Of a stretch of 53,493 nucleotides of DNA, positions 9,173-17,456 are shown piece by piece. Each line of letters opens with the position of its first letter. Within the stretch, counting starts at the first letter, position 1. Made by a program: the position numbers and the translations under genes. Under the pieces are notes generated by a model. The model had not been told where the DNA came from, did not search any database, and was given only the letters and a program-made list of their open reading frames with translations. Origin of the DNA: an uncultured Paracoccaceae bacterium (GTDB taxonomy: Bacteria; Pseudomonadota; Alphaproteobacteria; Rhodobacterales; Rhodobacteraceae); assembly GCA_913043905.1 (NCBI GenBank), contig CAJWNQ010000011.1, positions 1-53,493 on the forward strand. The letters run 5' to 3'.

Positions 9173-10846
9173 CTATTTATCATCTGGAATATGATTTTGT
9201 TCTGACTTGCCAATATATTTAGCTATCAAATCTGGTTCTAAGTCAGCACCATCATAAACACCTAGTAATACTCCTCGTCGCTGAGATAGGCCACGCATAT
9301 TTCGAATATCACGTTCAGATTTTGTCACTCGCTGTGACATCCTACGCGCCCAGCGGCCTAACCGTTCATACATCATATCAATTATACCACTTGGATCACG
9401 CCCATCCTTACACAAATCATCAAGTTCATTTGGATCATTAATTAAATCAAACAGCATGGGACGAAAACCACCTTCAGCATGCATCATTTTCCATTTTTTA
9501 TCAGCAACCATAAACAACCGGCAGTCGCGCGGCTCTAATCCCAGCTTAGATCCAGCGGTAGTCATTGAATAGTCATACTCACTTATTGCGAAGTCGCGCC
9601 AATTATTAGGTGTCTTTCCATGCAAAAATGGCAAAAGTGAATGTCCTTCAACTATATGTTTAGGGACTACTCCACCTGCAGCTTCAATAAAAGTGGCAAC
9701 GCAGTCGATACTCTCAACCAAATTGTCACAAATGGATCCACGTGTTGTGTCTGCTTCTTTACTGGGGTCATAAATAATCAATGGAACTTTTGATGAGCAA
9801 TCATGAAATAAATCTTTTTCGCCCATAAAATGATCTCCTAGATAATCACCATGATCTGAGGTCAGAACAATCATCGTATCTTTCATACGATCTGTACTTT
9901 CTAGATATTTAAGCAATCGCCCTAGTTGATCATCACATTGCTTAATTAATGACATGTAAGCAGGAATAACCACATCCCTTACTTCAGAAGTTTGGAATGC
10001 TTTTCCAATACTATTGCTAGTAAATCCTTCATATACAGGATGTTGATTTTTAAGTTCATTATCATCACGATTTAGCAATTGAACATCATTAACATTATAC
10101 ATGCTATGATAGGGGGCAGGGACAATATATGGCCAGTGTGGCTTAATATATGATATATGTGCCAACCAAGGCTCCTCACCTTGTTCACCAATGAAATCAA
10201 TCGCGCGCGATGTTAACCAAGGAGTTTCACTATCCTCTTCTCGTACATTTGCTGGCATATCTGCGTTTTTCATTAAAAATCCACTGGCAATGTCTCCGTC
10301 ACCTGATAGTCCAGAATTTGCATAATCGTGCCAAGGATTTTCCCCAGAATAACCCTTATGCTTTAGGTACTCGTTATAAGGTGATCGCCTATCATCATAG
10401 AACCCATCTGGCCCTTCAGGAACCATACCATCCTCTCTAATATAACTATCAAATCCACATTCAGAAACCCGCAGTCCTATTTCAGAAGTCTCTGACATAC
10501 CCAATCGTTCCATGCCTTCTTTATCAGCGCGCATATGTGTCTTGCCTATCAGATGGCATTGCATTCCAATTTTACGCAAATGATCCCCCAAGGTATGTTC
10601 TCCAACCCTTAATGGATATCCATTCCACTGTGCTCCATGACTATGAGTGTAACGGCCAGTATAAAATGACATTCTTGAGGCACCGCAAACAGGTGACTGC
10701 ACATAACAGCGTGAGAAACGCACACCCATTTTTGCAACTTTATCAAAATTTGGCGTTTGTAAGGTTTTATGGCCAGCACACGATAGATAGTCATGGCGAA
10801 GTTGGTCGTACATTATAAAAAGAATATTTTTTACTTTACGAACCAT
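9173..10846 (-). CDS. Sulfatase-family hydrolase
   Basis: A 557-residue alkaline-phosphatase-superfamily enzyme that should cleave sulfate (or phosphonate) esters. The N-terminal MYDQLRHDYLS holds the metal Asp14. SPVCGASRMSFYTGR contains the formylglycine motif C-G-A-S-R with Cys54. TSDHGDYLGDH (about 335) supplies further metal ligands, and IKPHWPYIVP is typical of the choline-sulfatase/phosphonate-monoester-hydrolase branch. No signal peptide is visible, so it is probably cytosolic, acting on an imported small ester. No formylglycine-generating enzyme is encoded in the window. The gap to ilvD is 80 bases on the same strand, so co-transcription is possible. Confidence 0.85.
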   Translation of the reverse strand: MVRKVKNILFIMYDQLRHDYLSCAGHKTLQTPNFDKVAKMGVRFSRCYVQSPVCGASRMSFYTGRYTHSHGAQWNGYPLRVGEHTLGDHLRKIGMQCHLIGKTHMRADKEGMERLGMSETSEIGLRVSECGFDSYIREDGMVPEGPDGFYDDRRSPYNEYLKHKGYSGENPWHDYANSGLSGDGDIASGFLMKNADMPANVREEDSETPWLTSRAIDFIGEQGEEPWLAHISYIKPHWPYIVPAPYHSMYNVNDVQLLNRDDNELKNQHPVYEGFTSNSIGKAFQTSEVRDVVIPAYMSLIKQCDDQLGRLLKYLESTDRMKDTMIVLTSDHGDYLGDHFMGEKDLFHDCSSKVPLIIYDPSKEADTTRGSICDNLVESIDCVATFIEAAGGVVPKHIVEGHSLLPFLHGKTPNNWRDFAISEYDYSMTTAGSKLGLEPRDCRLFMVADKKWKMMHAEGGFRPMLFDLINDPNELDDLCKDGRDPSGIIDMMYERLGRWARRMSQRVTKSERDIRNMRGLSQRRGVLLGVYDGADLEPDLIAKYIGKSEQNHIPDDK

Positions 10847-10888
10847 AACTAGTTGGGTCTCCCGATGTAAATTTGAAACACTAAAGCC

Positions 10889-10908
10889 TTAAAGTTGGAG
10901 GACTTTAA
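10889..10908 (-). other. Short inverted repeat between ilvD and the sulfatase gene
   Basis: Perfect 7-bp arms TTAAAGT (10889-10895) and ACTTTAA (10902-10908) enclose a 6-base loop that reads CCTCCA on the minus strand. No clean T-run follows, so it is a weak terminator at best. Confidence 0.35.
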
Positions 10909-10926
10909 AACTTTATTTGATTCGAC

Positions 10927-12768
10927 TTATGGCTCGCTTCGAACCGCGCCTTGAGAGGCATTAGTAACTAAAGAAGCATAAGCACGTAATGCTCTACTTA
11001 CTTTACGTTTGCGCTCTTCTTCTGGGGCCCATGCTCCTTCACCTTTAGCAATCATTTCGAGGCGACGTTCATCCAGTTCAACATCAGATAATGCTATGTT
11101 GATAGTTCGATTAGGAATATCAATTTCAATTATATCCCCTTCTTTAATCAAACCAATATTACCGCCCTCAGCCGCTTCTGGAGAAACGTGCCCAATTGAC
11201 AGGCCAGATGTTCCACCTGAAAAGCGGCCATCAGTAATTAAGGCACAAGCTTTACCTAAGCGCATAGATTTTAAATATGACGTAGGATATAACATTTCTT
11301 GCATACCCGGACCGCCTTTGGGACCTTCATATCGAATAATAATAACGTCCCCTGCTTTAATTTCTTTATTTAAAATCCGGTTCACAGCCGTATCTTGGCT
11401 TTCACATACAACTGCGGGCCCACTAAACTTTAAAATGCTATCATCGACACCTGCAGTTTTTACAACACAGCCTTCTTGAGCAAGATTACCAAACAAAACA
11501 GCAAGACCACCATCTTTACTAAATGCATTATCTTCATTTCGGATGATCCCACCAACACGATCTAAATCTAACTCATTATATTCGCGCGACTGGCTAAATG
11601 CTTCTATTGTTCTAACACCCCCTGGTGCTGCCAAAAATAAATCATGAGCTGCTTTATTATTAGTTATAGCCACGTCCCACTTAGCAATAGCTTGCGCCAT
11701 TGTTGGAGTATGAATTGTTGATACGGAAGTATCAAGCAGACGACAGCGATCAAGTTCGCCGAGCAAGGCAAAAACTCCACCAGCACGGTGAACATCTTCC
11801 ATGTGAACATTTGCAATAGCTGGCGCTACTTTACATAAGCACGGCGTAATTCGAGATAAGCGATCAATATCATCAACAGTAAAATCAACCTCAGCCTCAC
11901 GGGCCATAGCTAAAAGATGTAAAATAGTATTGGTAGATCCACCCATAGTAATATCCATGGTCATAGCGTTTTCAAACGCAGCTTTTGTTGCAATACCACG
12001 TGCGGTAAGTCCAACTTCACCACCTTCATAATGCCGCTTTGTAAGGTCAACAATTAGCCTACCGGCTTCACGAAATAATGCTTCACGTTTAGAATGTGTT
12101 GCCAATGTTGATCCATTGCCTGGCAAAGCTAAACCCAAGGCTTCTGCAAGACAATTCATTGAGTTAGCTGTAAACATTCCTGAACATGACCCACATGTTG
12201 GGCATGCTGCTTCTTCAATTGCTTGAACATTAGCATCTGACATTTCAGGATTTGCAGCTTCAATCATTGCATCGACAAGATCAACTTTACGTAGCTCTCC
12301 ATCGATATCAACCTTACCCGCTTCCATTGGACCACCTGATACAAATACAACCGGGATATCTAATCGCAATGCAGCCATCATCATGCCAGGAGTAATTTTA
12401 TCACAGTTAGAAATGCAAACCATAGCATCCGCACAATGGGCATTAACCATATATTCCACGCTGTCAGCAATAATTTCTCGTGATGGCAATGAGTACAGCA
12501 TTCCATCGTGACCCATTGCAATACCATCGTCTACGGCAATAGTATTAAATTCTTTAGCAACGCCGCCAGCAGCATCAATTTCTCCAGCTACTAACTGACC
12601 CAAATCTTTTAGGTGAACGTGACCTGGTACAAATTGTGTGAAAGAGTTTACCACAGCTATAATTGGTTTGCCGAAATCTTCATCCTTCATACCTGTGGCA
12701 CGCCAAAGTCCACGCGCTCCCGCCATATTACGGCCGTGTGTCGTTGTTCTAGAGCGATATGGGATCAT
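10927..12768 (-). CDS. ilvD: Dihydroxy-acid dehydratase
   Basis: Third common step of valine/isoleucine synthesis: dehydration of 2,3-dihydroxy-isovalerate or -3-methylvalerate to the 2-keto acid. The protein has 613 residues from the ATG at 12768. That start was chosen because AGGTG lies 7 bases upstream and IlvD proteins begin with [21 protein letters not shown]; an in-frame GTG three codons earlier is less likely. Fe-S ligands are in [11 protein letters not shown] and [19 protein letters not shown], and [11 protein letters not shown] and [11 protein letters not shown] are conserved. The length and these motifs fit the long IlvD type, not sugar-acid dehydratases of the same superfamily such as L-arabonate dehydratase. 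Confidence 0.93.
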   Translation of the reverse strand: MIPYRSRTTTHGRNMAGARGLWRATGMKDEDFGKPIIAVVNSFTQFVPGHVHLKDLGQLVAGEIDAAGGVAKEFNTIAVDDGIAMGHDGMLYSLPSREIIADSVEYMVNAHCADAMVCISNCDKITPGMMMAALRLDIPVVFVSGGPMEAGKVDIDGELRKVDLVDAMIEAANPEMSDANVQAIEEAACPTCGSCSGMFTANSMNCLAEALGLALPGNGSTLATHSKREALFREAGRLIVDLTKRHYEGGEVGLTARGIATKAAFENAMTMDITMGGSTNTILHLLAMAREAEVDFTVDDIDRLSRITPCLCKVAPAIANVHMEDVHRAGGVFALLGELDRCRLLDTSVSTIHTPTMAQAIAKWDVAITNNKAAHDLFLAAPGGVRTIEAFSQSREYNELDLDRVGGIIRNEDNAFSKDGGLAVLFGNLAQEGCVVKTAGVDDSILKFSGPAVVCESQDTAVNRILNKEIKAGDVIIIRYEGPKGGPGMQEMLYPTSYLKSMRLGKACALITDGRFSGGTSGLSIGHVSPEAAEGGNIGLIKEGDIIEIDIPNRTINIALSDVELDERRLEMIAKGEGAWAPEEERKRKVSRALRAYASLVTNASQGAVRSEP

Positions 12769-12777
12769 TATTTTCAC

Positions 12778-12982
12778 CTGTGTAAAAGTTGCTGTAAAGG
12801 TTTTGCCAAAAATATAGCTGGAAAGCTAGAAGATTCTAATATCTATTAAAATTATAGAATATAAAACACTAAGTAAAACTGCACAAAACTAAATGTTATT
12901 AACTATTAGTTTATATTGCACCTAATATAAGATTATGCCACTTAAATTCATCAAAGTCTCACAACTCCTCTAGGACGCTAAA
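12778..12982. other. Divergent promoter region between ilvD and the ALDH gene
   Basis: A 200-base AT-rich gap between divergent genes must hold both promoters. I see no strong palindrome or leader structure. Confidence 0.4.
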
Positions 12983-14473
12983 ATGTTAGAAAAAACAAAT
13001 CTTAAATCTCTTTTAAACGATCCAAGTCTCTTGGCAAATCAAGCATATTTAGCTGGGGAGTGGGTAGATTCTCCAAGTGGAGAAACATTTGATGTTATAA
13101 ATCCCGCAACTGGAGAAATCATTGCAAGCTTACCAGATTTAGATGTTGAAATGGCAAAGCGAGCGATAGATCAGGCCGCAATAGCGCAAAAAAAGTGGGC
13201 AAAATATACCGGTAAAGAGCGCGCTATTATCTTACGTGATATGTATAATCTAATGACAATAAATGCAAAGGACTTAGGCATTATATTGACTACAGAAATG
13301 GGCAAACCTTTAGCTGAAGGAATAGGCGAAATTGGCTATGCTGCAAGCTTTTTTGAATGGTTTGGTGAGGAAGCAAAGCGCATTTACGGTGAAACCATTC
13401 CTGGCCATATGCGTGACAAACGCATTACTGTTCTAAAAGAACCAGTGGGTGTTGTTACTTCAATAACTCCATGGAATTTTCCATCAGCGATGATTGCACG
13501 TAAGCTTGCTCCAGCACTTGCAGCAGGCTGTTCGTTTGTTGGTCGCCCTGCAAATCAAACTCCACTTTCAGCATTAGCTATTGCAGTAATTGCCGAGCGC
13601 GCTGGACTACCTAAGGGACTTTTATCTATTTTAACGTCTTCAAAATCACGTGAAATTGGTATGGAATTTTGTACAAATTCTAAAGTTCGTAAATTGACTT
13701 TTACTGGTTCAACTCCAGTAGGGCGTATTCTAATGCGTCAGTGTTCTGACCAAATTATGAAATTATCACTAGAGCTAGGCGGAAATGCACCATTCATAGT
13801 ATTCGATGACGCTAACTTAGATGATGCAGTGGACGGTGCAATTGTTTCTAAATTTCGAAACAATGGTCAAACCTGCGTTTGCGCAAACCGAATTTATGTT
13901 CAATCTGGGGTGTACGACGCTTTTGCTAAAAAATTAATTAAACGTGTCAAAGCAATGACAATTGGGAACGGAATAGACACTGGTATAATGAACGGGCCAT
14001 TGATAGATATGAGTGCTGTTGAAAAAGTTGAAGAGCACATCGCTGACGCAGTCTCTAAAGGTGCAAAAGTTGAAATTGGTGGTGGTCGCCACGAGTTGGG
14101 CGGTACTTTCTTTGAACCAACAGTTTTAACAGGTGTTACATCTGGCATGCTGGTTAACGATGAAGAAACATTTGGCCCACTGGCGCCATTGTTTAAATTT
14201 GAAACCGAAGAAGAAGTAGTAACAGCTGCCAACGATACAATCTATGGCTTAGCCTGTTATTTTTATGCTAATGATTTAAGTCGCGTAACGCGGGTTCAAG
14301 AAGATTTAGAATATGGAATTGTTGGCGTAAACACAGGCATAATTTCAACAGAAGTTGCTCCCTTTGGTGGCGTTAAACAATCTGGCTTAGGGCGTGAGGG
14401 CTCTCATCATGGAATTCAAGATTACTTAGAAATGAAATATGTCTGCACGTCCATCAAACAAGAAAATGATTAA
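12983..14473 (+). CDS. gabD: NAD(P)-dependent succinate-semialdehyde dehydrogenase-like ALDH
   Basis: Oxidises an aldehyde, probably succinate semialdehyde, to the acid. The 496-residue protein has the ITPWNFPSAM Rossmann entry (about 161-170), the general base Glu264 in LSLELGGNAP, nucleophile Cys298 in GQTCVC and the GVKQSGLGREG C-terminal motif. GMRDKRI-like and GIVGVNTG segments resemble GabD. One oddity is GRPANQTP at 187-194: Arg188 replaces the Lys of the usual KPA motif that contacts the cofactor ribose. It stands alone on the plus strand with AGGA about 8 bases before the ATG. It could act on another semialdehyde such as glutarate semialdehyde. Confidence 0.8.
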   Translation: MLEKTNLKSLLNDPSLLANQAYLAGEWVDSPSGETFDVINPATGEIIASLPDLDVEMAKRAIDQAAIAQKKWAKYTGKERAIILRDMYNLMTINAKDLGIILTTEMGKPLAEGIGEIGYAASFFEWFGEEAKRIYGETIPGHMRDKRITVLKEPVGVVTSITPWNFPSAMIARKLAPALAAGCSFVGRPANQTPLSALAIAVIAERAGLPKGLLSILTSSKSREIGMEFCTNSKVRKLTFTGSTPVGRILMRQCSDQIMKLSLELGGNAPFIVFDDANLDDAVDGAIVSKFRNNGQTCVCANRIYVQSGVYDAFAKKLIKRVKAMTIGNGIDTGIMNGPLIDMSAVEKVEEHIADAVSKGAKVEIGGGRHELGGTFFEPTVLTGVTSGMLVNDEETFGPLAPLFKFETEEEVVTAANDTIYGLACYFYANDLSRVTRVQEDLEYGIVGVNTGIISTEVAPFGGVKQSGLGREGSHHGIQDYLEMKYVCTSIKQEND

Positions 14474-14518
14474 CCCTATTTTTACAAACCTAAGACCCCA
14501 TATAGGCTTGTGATGAAA

Positions 14519-14549
14519 ACGCCACCCTCAAGGGAAAAGTGGGTGGCGT
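14519..14549 (-). terminator. Terminator hairpin downstream of hsp20
   Basis: Perfect 9-bp arms ACGCCACCC (14519-14527) and GGGTGGCGT (14541-14549) with a 13-base loop. On the minus strand the stem is followed by TTTTC, so it most likely ends the hsp20 transcript. On the plus strand no T-run follows, but the hairpin also sits downstream of the convergent ALDH gene. Confidence 0.7.
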
Positions 14550-14589
14550 CCAGACCCAAGACTTCAGTTAAGAAATCATATTTGGGGAC

Positions 14590-14628
14590 AAAGTCCTTGC
14601 TGGAAAAGGGGGAACCCGGCTTTGGACT
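14590..14628 (-). other. Hairpin in the hsp20 3' untranslated region
   Basis: AGTCC/GGACT (14592-14596, 14624-14628) close a stem continued by GCTGG/CCGGC (14599-14603, 14616-14620) across a small internal loop. It lies between the hsp20 stop and the terminator. Together they could form a stable 3'-UTR RNA of about 130 bases. No known RNA family is recognised. Confidence 0.35.
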
Positions 14629-14645
14629 ATGTTTCTTTCAAAACC

Positions 14646-15131
14646 TTAAGCTTCAATTGCCCTAGATTTTGTTACTTTTTGCGTATTTTTTCCATTAATC
14701 ATGGATGCATTCGCTATTTCAATTTTGCGTGGCTTCAAGGCTTCAGGAACTTCCCGCAACAAATCGATGTGTAAAAGTCCTTCACTTGATTCTGCCCCGA
14801 CAGGTCGAACATGATCAGCTAGTTGAAAGCGTTTTTCAAACGAACGCTGCGCAATACCTCTATGTAAATAGGTAATTTGATCATCTGCAATTTCTGCTTT
14901 TTTTGCAGCAATTACTAACTGGCCTTCACGCATTTCTACGTTTAATTCATCTTCACTAAAACCAGAGACTGCTACCGTAATTCGGTATTTGTCTTCACCA
15001 GCTTTTTCAATGTTATATGGGGGATAAGTATTTGTTCCAGTATCCGCTGTCAGAGCTATATCTAGCATACTGGCTAAGCGGTCAAAACCTACTGTTGAAC
15101 GGTATAATGGTGTAAAATCATAGTTACGCAT
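14646..15131 (-). CDS. Small heat-shock protein (Hsp20/IbpA type)
   Basis: ATP-independent holdase chaperone of the cytosol. The start at 15131 gives 161 residues beginning MRNYDFTPLYRSTVGFDRL, the usual IbpA N-terminus, and has AGGA 7 bases upstream. The open frame runs 49 codons further upstream, but a sigma-70-like promoter lies inside that extension, so it is leader rather than protein. The alpha-crystallin domain runs from about residue 35 to 130 (YRITVAVSGFSEDELNVEMREG; YLHRGIAQRSFEKRFQLADHV), and the C-terminal RKIEI is the I-x-I oligomerisation motif. The leader can sequester the SD, suggesting thermosensor control. Confidence 0.92.
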   Translation of the reverse strand: MRNYDFTPLYRSTVGFDRLASMLDIALTADTGTNTYPPYNIEKAGEDKYRITVAVSGFSEDELNVEMREGQLVIAAKKAEIADDQITYLHRGIAQRSFEKRFQLADHVRPVGAESSEGLLHIDLLREVPEALKPRKIEIANASMINGKNTQKVTKSRAIEA

Positions 15132-15218
15132 GTGCATATCCTTTTCTAAGCGATACGTTTTTAAAGGCCTTCCATATGGACAGACCCGGGTAGTTACGGA
15201 CCCCATTTGGGCATCCGT
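15132..15218 (-). promoter_or_regulatory. Candidate RNA thermometer (ROSE-like) in the hsp20 leader
   Basis: Read on the minus strand. The first hairpin has arms ACGGA/TCCGT with inner CCC/GGG (15196-15218) and starts about where transcription should begin. The last hairpin pairs GTCCATAT (15174-15181) with ATATGCAC (15132-15139), seven of eight bases, and CCTTT (15163-15167) with AAAGG (15141-15145 or one base shifted), which is the Shine-Dalgarno sequence. A 6-base bulge separates the two helices. Imperfect pairing over the SD directly before an hsp20 start codon is the hallmark of ROSE elements, although the strict ROSE consensus is not obvious. Confidence 0.55.
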
Positions 15219-15223
15219 TTTAC

Positions 15224-15253
15224 AGTATACTGCAACTTCTTTCAGTTTGGCAA
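15224..15253 (-). promoter_or_regulatory. Sigma-70-like promoter of hsp20
   Basis: TTGCCA (15248-15253 complement) and TATACT (15224-15229 complement) are separated by 18 bases. Predicted start of RNA is near 15217, giving a leader of about 86 bases. I saw no clear sigma-32 consensus. Confidence 0.5.
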
Positions 15254-15310
15254 GTAATTTTGAAAAATTAATATTCACATTAACTTTACCTAGATTTATT
15301 CTCCTATGAA

Positions 15311-16081
15311 TTAATTACCAGTAAAAAAATTTAGCTTTTCCATTTGAGCAATACTTGAAACCTTTCTTAATTGGCCCAATAATTCGCTTAATGGTTCCTC
15401 AAGAGACACACCTAAAGATACATTCCTTCCATTCACTTTACCCTTAGCAGACACAATTGAAGTAATCATAAGTTCACCATTTATCTCTGTAAAAATAGGT
15501 GCCCCAGATGCCCCAAAATCTACTACACAATTTGAAACAATAATTTGATTTTTAACAGATAAAATATTACATTTTTCCTCAATTAAAGGCGCTTCTAATT
15601 TTTTTTCTACATAAGAGATTAGACTTATTTTTTGCCCAATAGCAGGAGATCTGCTCAACAGAAAGGGGCGAATTCCATTAGCATTCATGGGGGTCAGAAG
15701 TTCTATTAGTGCTATGTCAGTCGACACAAGCTCATCACTTACAGTGTGAGAATATTCATAGCTTTTATGTACAAAGATATGATGTGCTTGGCCAAGAGCA
15801 GATGCCCCTTCATTACCCCAGCCTGCTAAAAACTGTATCATATTTGGTGTATAAACTTTTCCAGTAGACCTATTTACAACACAGTGTGCAGCAGTCAACA
15901 CATGGCTATCTGAAATCAATACACCCGAACAAAGCCGATCAAGGTCACCACCACTTACATTCAACCGCCCAATGCCCGACCATGCCGCTGATTGGCCCAC
16001 GGTCATTAACTTACGCAAAACAGTATCTGCATGTGCGCATTGACCAAAAAAAATAGTAATAATTATGCAAAGAAATTTCAT
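15311..16081 (-). CDS. Secreted trypsin-like serine protease
   Basis: A 256-residue exported protease of the chymotrypsin fold (S1). A signal peptide covers about residues 1-18 (ends CAHA-D). The triad is visible: His66 in LTAAHCV, Asp122 in STDIALIEL and Ser192 in DFGASGAPIF. Several Cys (51, 67, 171, 185) could form periplasmic disulfides. The oxyanion motif is GASGAP rather than the textbook GDSGGP, which occurs in many bacterial V8-like or trypsin-like proteases. It lies between hsp20 and glcF on the same strand. A link to envelope protein quality control is only a guess from its location. Confidence 0.83.
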   Translation of the reverse strand: MKFLCIIITIFFGQCAHADTVLRKLMTVGQSAAWSGIGRLNVSGGDLDRLCSGVLISDSHVLTAAHCVVNRSTGKVYTPNMIQFLAGWGNEGASALGQAHHIFVHKSYEYSHTVSDELVSTDIALIELLTPMNANGIRPFLLSRSPAIGQKISLISYVEKKLEAPLIEEKCNILSVKNQIIVSNCVVDFGASGAPIFTEINGELMITSIVSAKGKVNGRNVSLGVSLEEPLSELLGQLRKVSSIAQMEKLNFFTGN

Positions 16082-16154
16082 CGATTACCCTTTGAAATAA
16101 TCTAGCGTGCTATTTAGGTACTGTACAAATATAAATATCGATAATTTTATGTAA

Positions 16155-17456
16155 TTATTCTGCCGCAATAACATCCAATGACATTTTTGCTGGCTTCGGC
16201 CCACCTGTAGCCCAATCTAAAAGCTCTGCAGTATGTACAACCGGCACTCCAATTGCTGATCCAATTTGCATCATACAGCCAATGTTACCTGCACTAATTA
16301 CATCTGGGGTAAGCGCATCTAGGGTTTTAACTTTACGATCTTTAAGCTGTTTTGAAATTTCTGGCTGCATTAAATTGTAAGTACCGGCCGAACCACAACA
16401 AAGATGGCTATCTTTGGGTTCCATAACTGTGAAGCCTGCATCTTTCAAAAGGGTTTTAGGATATGTCTTGATTTGTTGACCGTGTTGCAAAGAACACGCT
16501 GCATGATACGCAACGCGTAATTCTGGCACGGATGGATTTTTCAAACCAAGCTCTATCATTACTTCTGATATATCCTTCGCTAAGGCCCCAATGGTTTTAG
16601 CATCCTCTTCTAAAATATCACCTTCAAACATATGGCCGTAATCTTTTACTGTCGTTCCACAGCCACTCGTATTAATCACAATAGCATCTAATCCGCCATT
16701 GTTTATTTCAGTCATCCAAGCTTTAATATTTTTTGCAGCTGAAACATGGCTTTGTTTAGCTTTACCCATATGGTGAGTTAGTGCACCACAACATCCAGCA
16801 CCTTGAGCAACAACAACTTCGCATCCATGGCGTCGAAGTAATCTAATAGTTGCATCATTAATATCAGTGTCCAAGGCTTTTTGTGCGCATCCCGTCATTA
16901 AAGCTACGCGCTTTATACGAGCGCCTTCAGCCAGAAAGACTTGTGGCTTATCGTTTAAGCTGGGTACAGGTAATTTTTTAGGGGCAAAATCAACCATGTT
17001 TCGAATTTTTGAAGGAAAAATGGGTGCCAAAGGCTTTACCAATTGAGCTGACTTCATGGCAAAGCGGAAGCGGCGATCATAGGGCAAAATTTGCGCTAAA
17101 GTTGCTCTCATTATACGATCAAAAAGTGGCCTCTTATAATTATCCTCTATGTATTCTCGCGCATGATCAACCAAATGCATGTAATTTACACCAGATGGGC
17201 ATGTCGTCATACACGCCAGACATGAAAGACAGCGATCCACGTGCTTAACTACTTTTTTATCTGGTATACGTTGATTTTCCAACATATCTTTAATCAGATA
17301 AATACGGCCCCGAGGACTGTCTAGTTCATCACCTAAAATTTGATACGTCGGGCATGTTGCAGTGCAAAAACCACAATGCACGCAATTGCGTAAAACTGCA
17401 TTAGATCGTGCAATTTTTGGATCATCTAATTGCGCATCGGTAAAGTTGGTTTGCAT
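16155..17456 (-). CDS. glcF: Glycolate oxidase iron-sulfur subunit
   Basis: Electron-transfer subunit of membrane-associated glycolate dehydrogenase. The 433-residue protein has two 4Fe-4S motifs near the N-terminus (CVHCGFCTATCP and CLSCLACMTTCPSG) followed by two CCG-type domains (ending CCGALTHHMG and CCGSAGTYN). Its start codon overlaps the glcE stop (TAATG), so it is translationally coupled. It is the last of glcDEF. No terminator is visible in the 73 bases before the protease gene. Confidence 0.93.
   Translation of the reverse strand: MQTNFTDAQLDDPKIARSNAVLRNCVHCGFCTATCPTYQILGDELDSPRGRIYLIKDMLENQRIPDKKVVKHVDRCLSCLACMTTCPSGVNYMHLVDHAREYIEDNYKRPLFDRIMRATLAQILPYDRRFRFAMKSAQLVKPLAPIFPSKIRNMVDFAPKKLPVPSLNDKPQVFLAEGARIKRVALMTGCAQKALDTDINDATIRLLRRHGCEVVVAQGAGCCGALTHHMGKAKQSHVSAAKNIKAWMTEINNGGLDAIVINTSGCGTTVKDYGHMFEGDILEEDAKTIGALAKDISEVMIELGLKNPSVPELRVAYHAACSLQHGQQIKTYPKTLLKDAGFTVMEPKDSHLCCGSAGTYNLMQPEISKQLKDRKVKTLDALTPDVISAGNIGCMMQIGSAIGVPVVHTAELLDWATGGPKPAKMSLDVIAAE

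Noticed and set aside
10927-12768. IlvD-family gene as the aldonate dehydratase of the pentonate pathway
   Set aside because: Its motifs and length are those of true dihydroxy-acid dehydratase, and it lies more than 9 kb from the pathway genes, which have their own enolase-family dehydratase.
15132-15278. Extended N-terminus of hsp20 starting at 15278
   Set aside because: The extension is not part of the Hsp20 fold, contains a promoter-like sequence, and the ATG at 15131 has the proper RBS and the usual IbpA start.
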